From Devosia naphthalenivorans (GTDB taxonomy: Bacteria; Pseudomonadota; Alphaproteobacteria; Rhizobiales; Devosiaceae), in NCBI RefSeq assembly GCF_003056355.1, contig NZ_PYVW01000001.1, positions 62,001-126,000 of the forward strand: 64,000 nt of DNA, given 5' to 3'. Made by a program: the position numbers and the translations under genes. The notes under the pieces were generated by a model. It saw nothing but the letters and a program-made list of their open reading frames with translations, did no database searches and was not told the DNA's origin. How positions within the stretch are numbered: position 1 is the first letter of the stretch; the number at the start of each line of letters is the position of its first letter. This document shows, in pieces, positions 26,237-34,945 of the stretch.

Positions 26237-27005
26237 TCCTGTGATCGACGCCGATGCGCTGTGTGCCGGCTATCTGTCGGATGTCACTGCCCTGATGCAG
26301 TCCATTCTGGTGGAGGAGCGTGATGCTCTGGATCGCGCGGCCACGCGGGTTGCCGAGCAGGTCGCTGCCGACCGGCTGGTCTATGTTTATGGGCCCGGCG
26401 GACACTCCAATTTGGCGGCGCAGGAGATTTTCTTTCGTGCTGGCGGGCTGATGCATGTCAGCGCAATCCTCGACGAAGGCACGCTGCTGTCGAATGGCGC
26501 ACTCCGGTCCATGGCCGTAGAACGCACGCCGGGCTATGGCAAAATCGTCATCGACGACCAGCGCGTGGGGGAGGGCGATCTACTCCTTCTTACCAACGCC
26601 TACGGTATCAATGCGGCGCTGATCGATGCGGCCATTACGGCGCGCGAGCGTGGCGCGTTCCTGATCGGTTTCAACTCACACGCGCATGCCAATGGCAGCG
26701 CGCCAACGCATCCAGCGCGGCACCCGACACGGCAGAATTTGCACGACATCGTTGACATCGCCATCGACACCAAAGTGCCGATCGGCGATGCGCTGGTGAC
26801 TGTCGATGGGGTGAGCGAAAACATCGCTGCGGTTTCCACTTTCGCCAACGCTTTCGCGCTCAATTGTCTGGTCATTCGCACTGTTGCCAAGTTGGCCGAG
26901 CGAGGCGTCGAGCCGCCAATCTGGCGCAGCGGCAATGCGCCAGGTGGCGACGAAGCCAATGGCCGGTTCCTGGCGCGGTTCCGCGATCGGGTGCGCTGGC
27001 TGTGA
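26226..27005 (+). CDS. SIS-domain sugar isomerase-like protein
   Basis: The 259-residue protein has a sugar isomerase (SIS) fold: 'LVYVYGPGGHSNLAAQEIFF' (about residues 50-69) is the phosphosugar-binding loop, and 'GDLLLLTNAYGINAALIDAA' (about 117-136) is the second strand-turn-helix. Related proteins bind or isomerise phosphorylated amino sugars. The ATG at 26226 overlaps the nagB stop by 11 bases and has CGGAG ahead; the longer frame upstream lies inside nagB. Its place between nagB and nagA points to amino-sugar phosphate metabolism; the exact reaction is not known. Confidence 0.82.
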   Translation: MPNNPVIDADALCAGYLSDVTALMQSILVEERDALDRAATRVAEQVAADRLVYVYGPGGHSNLAAQEIFFRAGGLMHVSAILDEGTLLSNGALRSMAVERTPGYGKIVIDDQRVGEGDLLLLTNAYGINAALIDAAITARERGAFLIGFNSHAHANGSAPTHPARHPTRQNLHDIVDIAIDTKVPIGDALVTVDGVSENIAAVSTFANAFALNCLVIRTVAKLAERGVEPPIWRSGNAPGGDEANGRFLARFRDRVRWL

Positions 27006-28153
27006 GCAAAGTTGCCCGCATTGTTGGACGCGATCCGGCAACTGGGCAAGGGATAGCCATAGACTGTCAGGACGGTCGCATCGTCTCCATAGGCCCTGGG
27101 CCAGTGGAAGATGCTGCACCGTTCCTGTCTGCCGGATTCGTTGATCTGCAGGTAAATGGCTATGCCGGACACGACCTGAATGCGGACGTGCCGAGTTTGG
27201 AAACGCTTGAGCAATTGGCGCGTCATCTGCTGCGGGCGGGGGTCACCTGTTTTGCGCCGACGCTTATCACTGCAAGCGAAGAGTCCTTATGCGAAGCCCT
27301 GGGCGGCATCGCTGCGGCGAAGCGCGAAAGCCCGCTTTTGGCCGAGATGATCGGGTTCGTGCATGTGGAAGGACCCTCGCTCGATCCGGCGGACGGTCCG
27401 CGCGGCGCGCATCCGCTCGAGCACGTGCGCGCGCCGAACATCGATGAATTTGCCCGGTGGCAGCGTGCCGCCGAAGGGATGATCGGGCTGGTGACTTTGT
27501 CGCCGCACTATGCGGAAGCGCCAGCCTATATCGCGGAACTGACCGGCCAAGGCGTGCTGGTGTCGATTGGCCATACCGGCGCCACGCCGGAGCAGATCAC
27601 GGCGGCGGTGGATGCAGGAGCGAGCCTGTCGACCCATCTGGGCAATGGTGCTGCCAGCGTGTTGCCGCGCCACCCCAATTTCGTCTGGGCGCAGCTGTCC
27701 GATGATCGGCTGACGGCCAGCTTCATTGCTGACGGGCATCACCTGCCTGCGGCAACACTCAAGGCCATGCTTCGGGCCAAGACATTGGATAATTCGATAC
27801 TCGTCTCCGACGCTGCCGCTTTGGGTGGGCAACCGCCGGGGCGTTATCGAAGCGCCATTGGCGGGGAGGTGGACGTGTCTGCCGATGGGCGACTCAGTGT
27901 TGCCGACACGCCATATCTGGCGGGGGCAGGGCATTTGCTGGACCGCAATATCGCCTACGCCATCGAGGCGGGGGAAATTTCGCTGGCGCAGGCGCTGACC
28001 CTGGCGACCTGCAATCCGGGACGTTTCGTTGCCGGCAGGGGTGTGCTGGCACCGGGCCAGCGTGCGGATATAACGCTGTTTTCCTGGGCGCCGGGCGATG
28101 AAAAGCTGACGATTGAAGACGTTTTCCTTGGTGGGGAGAGGCTTTTGGCATGA
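27002..28153 (+). CDS. nagA: N-acetylglucosamine-6-phosphate deacetylase
   Basis: The 383-residue amidohydrolase removes acetate from GlcNAc-6-phosphate. Marks: 'GFVDLQVNGYAGHDLNA' (about residues 42-58), 'HVEGP' with the metal Glu, 'SIGHTGA' and 'STHLGNGA' with the two metal His residues, 'DGHHLP', and 'LVSDAAAL' with the catalytic Asp. The start is GTG 27002, which overlaps the stop of the SIS gene (GTGA); the longer open frame would run through that gene. It overlaps the next gene by ATGA. Confidence 0.92.
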   Translation: MSKVARIVGRDPATGQGIAIDCQDGRIVSIGPGPVEDAAPFLSAGFVDLQVNGYAGHDLNADVPSLETLEQLARHLLRAGVTCFAPTLITASEESLCEALGGIAAAKRESPLLAEMIGFVHVEGPSLDPADGPRGAHPLEHVRAPNIDEFARWQRAAEGMIGLVTLSPHYAEAPAYIAELTGQGVLVSIGHTGATPEQITAAVDAGASLSTHLGNGAASVLPRHPNFVWAQLSDDRLTASFIADGHHLPAATLKAMLRAKTLDNSILVSDAAALGGQPPGRYRSAIGGEVDVSADGRLSVADTPYLAGAGHLLDRNIAYAIEAGEISLAQALTLATCNPGRFVAGRGVLAPGQRADITLFSWAPGDEKLTIEDVFLGGERLLA

Positions 28154-29400
28154 TCCGTGCGGGGGCGGCGAGCGTGGACATTACACCGCCAGCGGGGCTG
28201 CATCTGGCGGGCTTTGCGGCTCGGACCATGCCAGCGACGGGCACGCATGACCCGCTGACGGCGCGGGCAATCGTGGTCGAGGATACTGCGGTCGTGGTGC
28301 TCGACGTCATTGGCTTGCATGAGGATATGGCGGCCCGCATCCGTCGGCGCAGTTCCTTGCCGGACGACAACATCATCGTGGCTGCAACCCACACCCATGG
28401 TGCGCCGGTATCGATGAAGGGACGCCTGGGACGGGCCGCCGATCCTGCGTTTTTGCAGCTAATCGAGGATGGCGCCGTCGAGGCGTTGCGGCTGGCGTGC
28501 GAGGGCAGGCGGCCGGCGGAGATTGCAGCCGGCATGGGCGGAGACCCCGGCGTGGCCTGGAATCGGCGACACGTGGATGGCCCTTTGGACCGCTCCGTGC
28601 CGGTGATCCGTATTCGAGATTCCGATGGGCAGTGCATCGCAGTGATGACGTCCTATGCCTGCCACCCGGTGGTGCTGGCGGCGGACAATTTGGAGATGAC
28701 GGCGGACTATCCGTTCTATGTTCGGCAGGCGCTGGAGGCGGCGCATCCTGGGGCTGTAGCGCTGTTTCTTACCGGCTGCGCTGGCGATGCCAATACAGGC
28801 CATACCGCCCAGGCTTCATGGACGCTTGCGGCCAATAGTGCCCGCACGTTTGCTACGGCGGGACGGCTGGGCAAGCGGATCGCGGCGGCCGCGTTGGAGG
28901 CCGGAGAACAGCGGGTAACCGGGGCTGTGGGTGCCATGCACCGGGAGCTCGATCTGGCTCTGACGCGCCTTGAAGATGGGCCGCTGCCGGAGCTTGCGGA
29001 GCGTTGGCACAAGGAGCGTGAGACGGCCGATCCGGTGCGCGCCATTCTGCTCGAACACTGGGTCGAATGGGCCGAGCGGAACCAGGATGTGGCGCCGGGC
29101 GCATGGCGCGCTCGGGTCAGTTTGCTTGATTGGGGCGGCATTCCCATCGTGGCAATGCCGGGGGAGATTTTCAGCGAGACGGGTCTTTCCGTAAGGGAAG
29201 CATGTGGAAGCATGCCCGCGTTTGTCCTCGGTTATGCTGGGGGCATGCCCGGTTATATCCCGCCAATGAGCGAGTTTTGCTTCGGGGGTTATGAGGTCGA
29301 GGAGGCCCATCGCTTCATCGGCATGCCCGGCACTTTTGCGCCGGGCTCGGCCGAGGCTTTGGCCGATGCTGCGTGTGGGCTGCTCCGCGAACGCTATTGA
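28150..29400 (+). CDS. Neutral/alkaline ceramidase N-terminal-domain-like hydrolase
   Basis: The 416-residue protein matches the N-terminal domain of neutral ceramidases, zinc amidases: 'AASVDITPPAGLHLAGF' at the start, 'ATHTHGAP' (about residues 80-87) with zinc-ligand His residues, 'YACHPVVLA' and 'FLTGCAGDANTG'. It lacks a signal peptide and the C-terminal domain of true ceramidases, so it is probably cytosolic. Its position, coupled to nagA by ATGA, suggests an amide-hydrolysing step on an amino sugar or a linked acyl chain; this is inference. The -35 box of the next operon overlaps its stop codon. Confidence 0.8.
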   Translation: MIRAGAASVDITPPAGLHLAGFAARTMPATGTHDPLTARAIVVEDTAVVVLDVIGLHEDMAARIRRRSSLPDDNIIVAATHTHGAPVSMKGRLGRAADPAFLQLIEDGAVEALRLACEGRRPAEIAAGMGGDPGVAWNRRHVDGPLDRSVPVIRIRDSDGQCIAVMTSYACHPVVLAADNLEMTADYPFYVRQALEAAHPGAVALFLTGCAGDANTGHTAQASWTLAANSARTFATAGRLGKRIAAAALEAGEQRVTGAVGAMHRELDLALTRLEDGPLPELAERWHKERETADPVRAILLEHWVEWAERNQDVAPGAWRARVSLLDWGGIPIVAMPGEIFSETGLSVREACGSMPAFVLGYAGGMPGYIPPMSEFCFGGYEVEEAHRFIGMPGTFAPGSAEALADAACGLLRERY

Positions 29401-29425
29401 CAGCGCAACCGGTTGCATAACAAAC
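29397..29425 (+). promoter_or_regulatory. Promoter and LacI-type operator of the sugar ABC operon
   Basis: TTGACA (29397-29402) overlaps the TGA stop of the preceding gene. The perfect 12-bp palindrome GCAACCGGTTGC follows at 29405-29416, the same core and nearly the same distance from TTGACA as at nagB. A weak -10-like TAACAA or ACAAAC follows. The shared arrangement strongly suggests one repressor for both operons. Confidence 0.7.
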
Positions 29426-29471
29426 TCCATTATCGCCTGTGTAGGGAACGAGCGAAACAAGGGGAACTTTC

Positions 29472-30788
29472 ATGACATGTGTATCGAAGCTACGCCGCCA
29501 ATTGCCGTCCGGCGCATTCCGGCTCGCACTGCTCGGCTCGGCAATGGGCATTGCAGCCGTCGCCATGGCGCCTGCCGTCAGCGCGCAGGAAATCCGGGTC
29601 TGGAGCGGTTATCCTGAACTGGCGCCGTTCTATGAACACGTCGCAGAGGGCATGAAGGCCGATTATCCCGATTTGAGCGTCAAGGTGGAGGCCATTGCGC
29701 TGCGCGAGCATGAAAAGCGCCTGGCGCTGGGACTGACTTCGGGGGAAGCTGCCGAAGTCATCGAACTCGGTACCTCGACCGCAACGCGCTATCTCGAAAA
29801 CGGCCTGTTCAACACCGCGCCCGACGAGGTGGCGGCTTTCGTGCAGGACCCGGCCAATTTCAACGATTTCTTCCGTGACTCGGCGAGCTATGACGGCACT
29901 GTCTCCGGCGTGCCGCTGTTCCGCGGCCAGAGCGCGCTCTACTACAACACCGATATGTTCGAAGCCGCCGGGCTGACCGAACCACCGGCTGATATGGCCG
30001 AATACACCAAATATGCCGAAGCGCTGACCCAGCGGGACGCCAATGGCGCTCCCACCGTGTCGGGCTGGAGCCTGCGTCTTTCCGGCGGCGGCCAGGGTAT
30101 TGCCGAAAAATTCTGGATCAACATGTTCCAGTACGGCGAAAATCTGGTCGAGCAGAGCGCCGACGGCAAGTGGAAGGCCGATTTCGCCAATGAACAGGGC
30201 CGTGCTGCGCTCAAGCAGTATCTGGAGAATGTTCATACCCTCAAGACCGTGACGGTCGAAATGCCGGCCGATGCGGAGGCGTTCGAGCGCGGACAGACCG
30301 CGATGTTCATCCGCGAGTCCTGGGTTATCGGCGATATTGCCGCCAAGGCTCCGGACCTGCCATACGCCACGGCCACACTGCCGCGCGGCTCCATCGTGGC
30401 GCCGGTATCGCTGTGGATCAGCGGCGAGGGTGCAGAAGCAGAAGCTGCGTGGGCCTTTGCGCAGGCGGCCAACGAGCCGGATAACCTGCTGTGGCTGCTG
30501 GACAATGTAGGCTGGCTGCCGAACCGGCTGGGCCTCGACTACAGCTCCATCCTGGAAGCCAAGCCGGCGCTGGCAGCGTTCGTCGATTACCCCGACACTT
30601 ATGAATTCTTCTCGCTGCCCAATATCGGCCCGGTGGAGGAAATCCTCACCCGTGCCGCTGCGCGCCTGACCGAGGCGTTCGCCAATCCGGCCTTGGCCAC
30701 TGACGATGCGGCAATAGATGGCGTTCTGGTCGCGATGCAGGATGAAATCAACGGCCTGCTGCAGCGTGAAGGCCTGCTGGCGGAATAA
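29472..30788 (+). CDS. Carbohydrate ABC transporter substrate-binding protein
   Basis: The 438-residue protein is a family-1 (MalE/UgpB-like) periplasmic binding protein. A signal peptide with a twin-Arg-free basic N-terminus ends near VSAQ (about residue 38). 'GVPLFRGQSALYYNTDMFEAAGL' type segment around residues 139-161 and 'ERGQTAMFIRESWVIGDI' are characteristic. AAGGGGA lies ahead of the ATG at 29472. First gene of an operon with two permeases, an AGE-family protein, an ATPase and an oxidoreductase, behind a NagR-like operator; an amino sugar or its oligomer is the likely substrate. Confidence 0.9.
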   Translation: MTCVSKLRRQLPSGAFRLALLGSAMGIAAVAMAPAVSAQEIRVWSGYPELAPFYEHVAEGMKADYPDLSVKVEAIALREHEKRLALGLTSGEAAEVIELGTSTATRYLENGLFNTAPDEVAAFVQDPANFNDFFRDSASYDGTVSGVPLFRGQSALYYNTDMFEAAGLTEPPADMAEYTKYAEALTQRDANGAPTVSGWSLRLSGGGQGIAEKFWINMFQYGENLVEQSADGKWKADFANEQGRAALKQYLENVHTLKTVTVEMPADAEAFERGQTAMFIRESWVIGDIAAKAPDLPYATATLPRGSIVAPVSLWISGEGAEAEAAWAFAQAANEPDNLLWLLDNVGWLPNRLGLDYSSILEAKPALAAFVDYPDTYEFFSLPNIGPVEEILTRAAARLTEAFANPALATDDAAIDGVLVAMQDEINGLLQREGLLAE

Positions 30789-30812
30789 GCCAGCACGTCA
30801 TAATGCCAACCT

Positions 30813-30838
30813 GCCTGGGAAGCCCCGGCCTCCCAGGC
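30813..30838. promoter_or_regulatory. Intercistronic stem-loop after the binding-protein gene
   Basis: GCCTGGGA (30813-30820) and TCCCAGGC (30831-30838) form a perfect eight-base stem with a ten-base loop, in the 69 bases between the binding protein and the first permease gene. As at frcB-frcC, it may set the excess of binding protein over membrane components. Confidence 0.6.
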
Positions 30839-30857
30839 TCCAATAGCGGAGAATGCA

Positions 30858-31745
30858 ATGCTGCGGCGCAAGAGATGGCTCTTTGCGATACTCGCCATCC
30901 TGCCGACACTAGCCCTGTTTGCCTGGCTGCGCATGTTTCCCATTTACGAGACGCTGCGGCTGAGCCTGCACAAATGGGACATTCTGTCCAAGAACAAGCC
31001 ATTCATCGGCCTGGCCAATTTCCAGGAGCTGATGAGCGACCGGCTGTTTCATGAAGCGCTGCTGAACACCTCGATTATCGCCTTCGGCGTACTGATTATC
31101 ACCATTCCAACGGCCATGGTGCTGGCCGCTCTGATCCACTACCGGACCCGCTCGCGGGTGTCCGGCTTTTATGAAACGGCGATCTTCCTGCCGCATGTGG
31201 TGTCGCTGGTGCCTGCCGCCATGGCGTGGAAATGGATTTTTGATGCCCGGCTGGGGCCGCTCAATGCCGTGCTGACCTTTCTCGGTTTCGAACCGCAGGC
31301 CTGGCTGTTTGATCCGACGCTCTCGGTCATCAGCGTCATCGTGCTGTGCTCGTGGCAGGCGCTGGGCTATGCGGTGCTGATCTATCTCGTGGGCTTCAAG
31401 AGCCTGCCGGTGTCGCTGTTCGAGGCGGCCAAGCTCGACGGCGCTTCGGGGCCGCAATCGTTCTGGTTCCTCTCCATGCCGATGCTCAAGCCGATCACGC
31501 TTTATGTGTCGGTGGTGACGCTGGTGTCCGGGTTCAACGTCTATGCGCAGGCCTTTGTGCTGGCGTCGGACGCGCAGGGTGCGCCGGGCCGGCAAGTGCG
31601 TGTGCTGGTGCTGGACATGCTGGAAAACAGTTTCCGCAATTACCGCGTTGGCTACGCGGCATCGGAAGCCGTGGTCCTCCTCCTGATCGTACTGGTGCTC
31701 ACGCTGATCCAGTTTTCACTGCTGCGGGAAAGGGGGCGCGCATGA
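30858..31745 (+). CDS. Carbohydrate ABC transporter permease, MalF type
   Basis: The 295-residue inner-membrane protein has six helices and the family's ATPase-contact EAA loop: 'LFEAAKLDGASGPQSFWFLSMPML' region (about residues 187-210). 'FIGLANFQELMSD' near residue 50 is typical of MalF-like sugar permeases. CGGAGAA precedes the ATG. The stop overlaps the next permease start (ATGA). Confidence 0.92.
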   Translation: MLRRKRWLFAILAILPTLALFAWLRMFPIYETLRLSLHKWDILSKNKPFIGLANFQELMSDRLFHEALLNTSIIAFGVLIITIPTAMVLAALIHYRTRSRVSGFYETAIFLPHVVSLVPAAMAWKWIFDARLGPLNAVLTFLGFEPQAWLFDPTLSVISVIVLCSWQALGYAVLIYLVGFKSLPVSLFEAAKLDGASGPQSFWFLSMPMLKPITLYVSVVTLVSGFNVYAQAFVLASDAQGAPGRQVRVLVLDMLENSFRNYRVGYAASEAVVLLLIVLVLTLIQFSLLRERGRA

Positions 31746-32608
31746 GTTCCAACCGATCCACCCAGAGCGGCAGGAGCCGTCGCCTGCGCAAGATGTTCGT
31801 CGATCGCGGAATCGATCTCGTGCTGCTGGTGTTCAGCCTGTTGATGCTGCTGCCGCTGGTGTTTCTTGTGTCCAACGGGTTCAAGACACCGCAGGAAATG
31901 CTGGCCTGGCCGCCCACGATCATCCCGGCCAATCCGACGATCGATAATTTCGCGGCCGTGCTGCAGGACACGCCGCTCCTGCGCTGGATTTTCAACAGCA
32001 TCCTGTTTGCGGTGCTTTCGACCATCGCGATCCTGGCGACGTCTTCTATCGCCGGGTACATTCTCGCCAAGTTCCGCTATCGCTCGCTGAACGTGATCTT
32101 CGCGCTGGTGCTGGCGACAGCCATCGTGCCGTTCGAAGTCTACATGATCCCGCTCTATTTCCAGGCGCAGAGCCTGGGTATTCTCAACAGCATCTGGGGA
32201 TTGCTGCTGGGCTATCTGGTGATGAGCTTCGGCATTTTCCTGATCCGGCAAAACGTCATCCATTCCATTCCCGATGAATTACTGGAAGCAGCGCGCATCG
32301 ATGGGGCGGGTGAACTCTGGATTTTCTTCCGCATCGTGCTGCCGCTGCTGCGCGGCGCGCTTGGCGCCTTGGGTGTGCTGGCGTTCTTTCAGGCGTGGAC
32401 GGCGTTTGCCTGGCCGATGATCGTGGCCACCAATCGCGAGGCCTATACTATCGAAGTGGGGCTGGCCCTGTTCCAGACCGGGTTCACCGTGGATCTGGGC
32501 CGCCTCAGCGCTGCATCGGCGCTGGTGCTCATTCCCTCGATTACCCTCTTCGTCATTTTGCGACGCAATTTCGTGCAGGGCGTCGCCAGTACGGGGCTGA
32601 AGGAATGA
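31742..32608 (+). CDS. Carbohydrate ABC transporter permease, MalG type
   Basis: The 288-residue partner permease has six helices, 'ILATSSIAGYILAKFRYR' (about residues 98-115) and the EAA loop 'ELLEAARIDGAGELWIFFRIVLP' region (about 180-202). The ATG at 31742 overlaps the stop of the first permease; a much longer in-frame opening upstream lies inside that gene and is not real. The stop overlaps the start of the AGE-family gene (ATGA). Confidence 0.92.
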   Translation: MSSNRSTQSGRSRRLRKMFVDRGIDLVLLVFSLLMLLPLVFLVSNGFKTPQEMLAWPPTIIPANPTIDNFAAVLQDTPLLRWIFNSILFAVLSTIAILATSSIAGYILAKFRYRSLNVIFALVLATAIVPFEVYMIPLYFQAQSLGILNSIWGLLLGYLVMSFGIFLIRQNVIHSIPDELLEAARIDGAGELWIFFRIVLPLLRGALGALGVLAFFQAWTAFAWPMIVATNREAYTIEVGLALFQTGFTVDLGRLSAASALVLIPSITLFVILRRNFVQGVASTGLKE

Positions 32609-33852
32609 GCGGTCCAGGGGGGGGCATTGCGCAGGCGGCGCAGGTTTATGCCGATGCCAATGCGGCAAGCCTTCGGTGGCTGCTGGCGCGGCCGCTGCTG
32701 GGGCCGGGTTTTTTGAACAGCAAGCAGAACAGCATTACGCTGGCCGACTATGGGCCGAACGATGGCTCGCGCAGCCCTGAATTCACCTATGGCTGGATTC
32801 AGGGCAGGGGGCTAGAAGCGCTGGTGACGCATGCGGCGTTTTTCGCTGGGTCCGACCGTGGGCTGACTGGTGCCATCGATGCGGTGGCGCGCCCGCTCTA
32901 CGACATCCTCCGGCGTCTTTGGGAGCGTGATGGGCACGCCTATTTCTGCTACGATGCCGATTTGCGGCCAATAATTGCGGGGGCAGACGGCGCCAGCTCG
33001 CCCCAGGCGCAGCCCGCCGAGATTTATACCTATTCCGATATTTTCGTGCTCAAGGGGCTGATTGCTGCGGCGGCTCGCTATGACCTGCCGAGCCTGGATG
33101 GCTATCTTGCCGAGTTGCCTGCGCTTGTGGGGGCCATCGAGGGCGGGCGGTTCCAGATGGATGAGCGGGTGCCGCTCTTGGCGCGTGCGGCGGCCAACCA
33201 GCCCGATGATTTCGGGCCGCGCATGATCCTGCTTGGGGCGGCCGGCATGCTCAAGCGGATCGGCCGGCCCGATGCTGCGGGCTTTGCAGAGCGGTTCATT
33301 GCCCATGTGCTGGAGCGGCATCTGGATGCGGTCTCGGGCCTGTTGCGCAATGTGCCAGGGATGGATGTCTGCAATGTCGGGCATGGCATCGAATTTGTGG
33401 GGTTTGCCCTGGATCATCTGCCGGACGAGGCAGATCGGGCGCTGATACGCCAGCTTGAGGCCGTTCTGCTGGCCTCCTTTGCGGCAGGCTTTCATGCGCC
33501 GGGCATACGGCTCGCGGTATCCGCGGCAACGGGTGAGCCGACCAGCCCCTATTGCCCGTGGTGGTCGCTGCCGGAAACCATTCGCAGTGCGGCCCTCTGC
33601 CATGAGCGCACCGGCAACCCACAGGTGCTCGATGTGTGGCGCAAGGCGCATGCGGCATTCTTCGAGACCTATTGGCGCGGCGAGCTCGCGATTGCCTACC
33701 AGACGATGACTGCAGAGGGGCCGGTCGACTTCGTACCGGCGACCCCTGATCTCGATCCCGGTTACCACACCGGCCTCAGCCTTCTGGCGGCCATCGAGGC
33801 TGCGGGACGCTTGGGAGCGAACGGCGCCCTCAAAACAAGCAAAGGTGCATAA
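32605..33852 (+). CDS. AGE-family (N-acylglucosamine 2-epimerase-like) protein
   Basis: The 415-residue protein looks like an (alpha/alpha)6-barrel of the AGE epimerase/isomerase superfamily. Marks: 'YGWIQGRGLEALVTHAAFF' (about residues 60-78), 'AEIYTYSDIFVLKGLI', 'GHGIEFVGFALDHL' and 'WWSLPETIRSAALCHERTG' (about 314-332), with His and Trp/Glu residues where AGE enzymes bind sugar. These interconvert GlcNAc and ManNAc or aldose and ketose sugars, or are hydrolases in related families. It is coupled to the permease gene by ATGA and directly abuts the ATPase gene, so its job is probably tied to the imported sugar. The assignment to AGE rather than a glycoside hydrolase family is moderate. Confidence 0.65.
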   Translation: MSGPGGGIAQAAQVYADANAASLRWLLARPLLGPGFLNSKQNSITLADYGPNDGSRSPEFTYGWIQGRGLEALVTHAAFFAGSDRGLTGAIDAVARPLYDILRRLWERDGHAYFCYDADLRPIIAGADGASSPQAQPAEIYTYSDIFVLKGLIAAAARYDLPSLDGYLAELPALVGAIEGGRFQMDERVPLLARAAANQPDDFGPRMILLGAAGMLKRIGRPDAAGFAERFIAHVLERHLDAVSGLLRNVPGMDVCNVGHGIEFVGFALDHLPDEADRALIRQLEAVLLASFAAGFHAPGIRLAVSAATGEPTSPYCPWWSLPETIRSAALCHERTGNPQVLDVWRKAHAAFFETYWRGELAIAYQTMTAEGPVDFVPATPDLDPGYHTGLSLLAAIEAAGRLGANGALKTSKGA

Positions 33853-34932
33853 ATGGCTGACGTAGAAATCCGCAACGTGGCCAAGTCTTTCGGCCCCACG
33901 GACATTATCCGCAACATCAATGTCGAGGTGCCCGATGGCGCCTTCGTGGTGCTGGTGGGCCCGTCCGGGTGCGGGAAATCGACCCTGCTGCGCATGATCG
34001 CGGGGCTCGAGGATATCGACAAGGGCGAGATCTCTATCGGTGGGCGGGTCATCAACGACGTCGAGCCCAAGCACCGCGACATCGCCATGGTGTTCCAGAA
34101 CTATGCGCTCTATCCGCACATGACGATCGCCGAGAACATGGGCTTTTCGCTCCGGCTGGCGAAGCAGTCGAAAGCGGAGATTGACCAGCGCGTGGGAGAC
34201 GCCGCGCGCATTCTGGGGCTTACCGATTATCTGCAGCGTTTTCCCAAGCAGCTCTCCGGCGGGCAGCGGCAGCGCGTCGCCATGGGGCGGGCCATTGTGC
34301 GGCAGCCGCAGGTATTTCTCTTCGACGAGCCTCTGTCCAATCTCGATGCCAAGCTGCGCGTGCAGATGCGCGGCGAGCTCAAGGACATGCATGCGCGCTT
34401 CAAGACCACGACGATCTATGTGACGCATGACCAGATCGAGGCCATGACCATGGCGGACCTGATCGTGGTGATGCGCGACGGAGTGGTGGAGCAGATCGGC
34501 ACGCCGCTCGATCTCTATGATTTCCCGGCGAATATGTTCGTGGGCAGTTTCATCGGATCGCCTGCGATGAATTTCCTGACCGGCACAGTTCGGCAGGCTC
34601 AGGGCCAGCAGATTTTTGAAACCGGCAGCGGTTTCCGTTTGCCGGTTCAGGCGGCCGCAGGGGCTGCAGACGGGTTGACGGCAACGCTGGGTATCCGGCC
34701 GGAGCATCTATCGCTTTCCAGCAAGGGAGAGGGGCTTGGCGGCAAGATTGTCACCATCGAGCCCACGGGTTCGGAAACCTTTGTCGTGGTGCAACTGGGC
34801 GAGGACAGGATTTCGGCGCTGCTCCGCCAACGGCTGACCGCGAGCATTGGCGATGAATTATGGCTGGCGCCGCAGCCCAATACGACGCATCTGTTTGACA
34901 GCGCGACCACCAAGCGGTTGGCCGGCGCTTGA
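33853..34932 (+). CDS. Carbohydrate ABC transporter ATP-binding protein, MalK/UgpC type
   Basis: The 359-residue ATPase has Walker A 'GPSGCGKST' (about residues 36-44), Q-loop 'VFQNYALYPHMT', signature 'LSGGQRQRVAMGRA', Walker B 'VFLFDEPLSNLDAKLR', the switch His in 'VTHDQIEAM' and a C-terminal regulatory TOBE/OB region ('GIRPEHLSL', about 284-292). It starts immediately after the AGE-family gene and energises the two permeases. Confidence 0.93.
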   Translation: MADVEIRNVAKSFGPTDIIRNINVEVPDGAFVVLVGPSGCGKSTLLRMIAGLEDIDKGEISIGGRVINDVEPKHRDIAMVFQNYALYPHMTIAENMGFSLRLAKQSKAEIDQRVGDAARILGLTDYLQRFPKQLSGGQRQRVAMGRAIVRQPQVFLFDEPLSNLDAKLRVQMRGELKDMHARFKTTTIYVTHDQIEAMTMADLIVVMRDGVVEQIGTPLDLYDFPANMFVGSFIGSPAMNFLTGTVRQAQGQQIFETGSGFRLPVQAAAGAADGLTATLGIRPEHLSLSSKGEGLGGKIVTIEPTGSETFVVVQLGEDRISALLRQRLTASIGDELWLAPQPNTTHLFDSATTKRLAGA

Positions 34933-34945
34933 ACAAGGATTTGTC

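Noticed and set aside
32812..34707. 631-codon minus-strand frame opposite the AGE-family and ATPase genes
   Set aside because: Antisense to two genes with strong family motifs; its composition is Arg/His/Gln-rich, as expected of a shadow frame.
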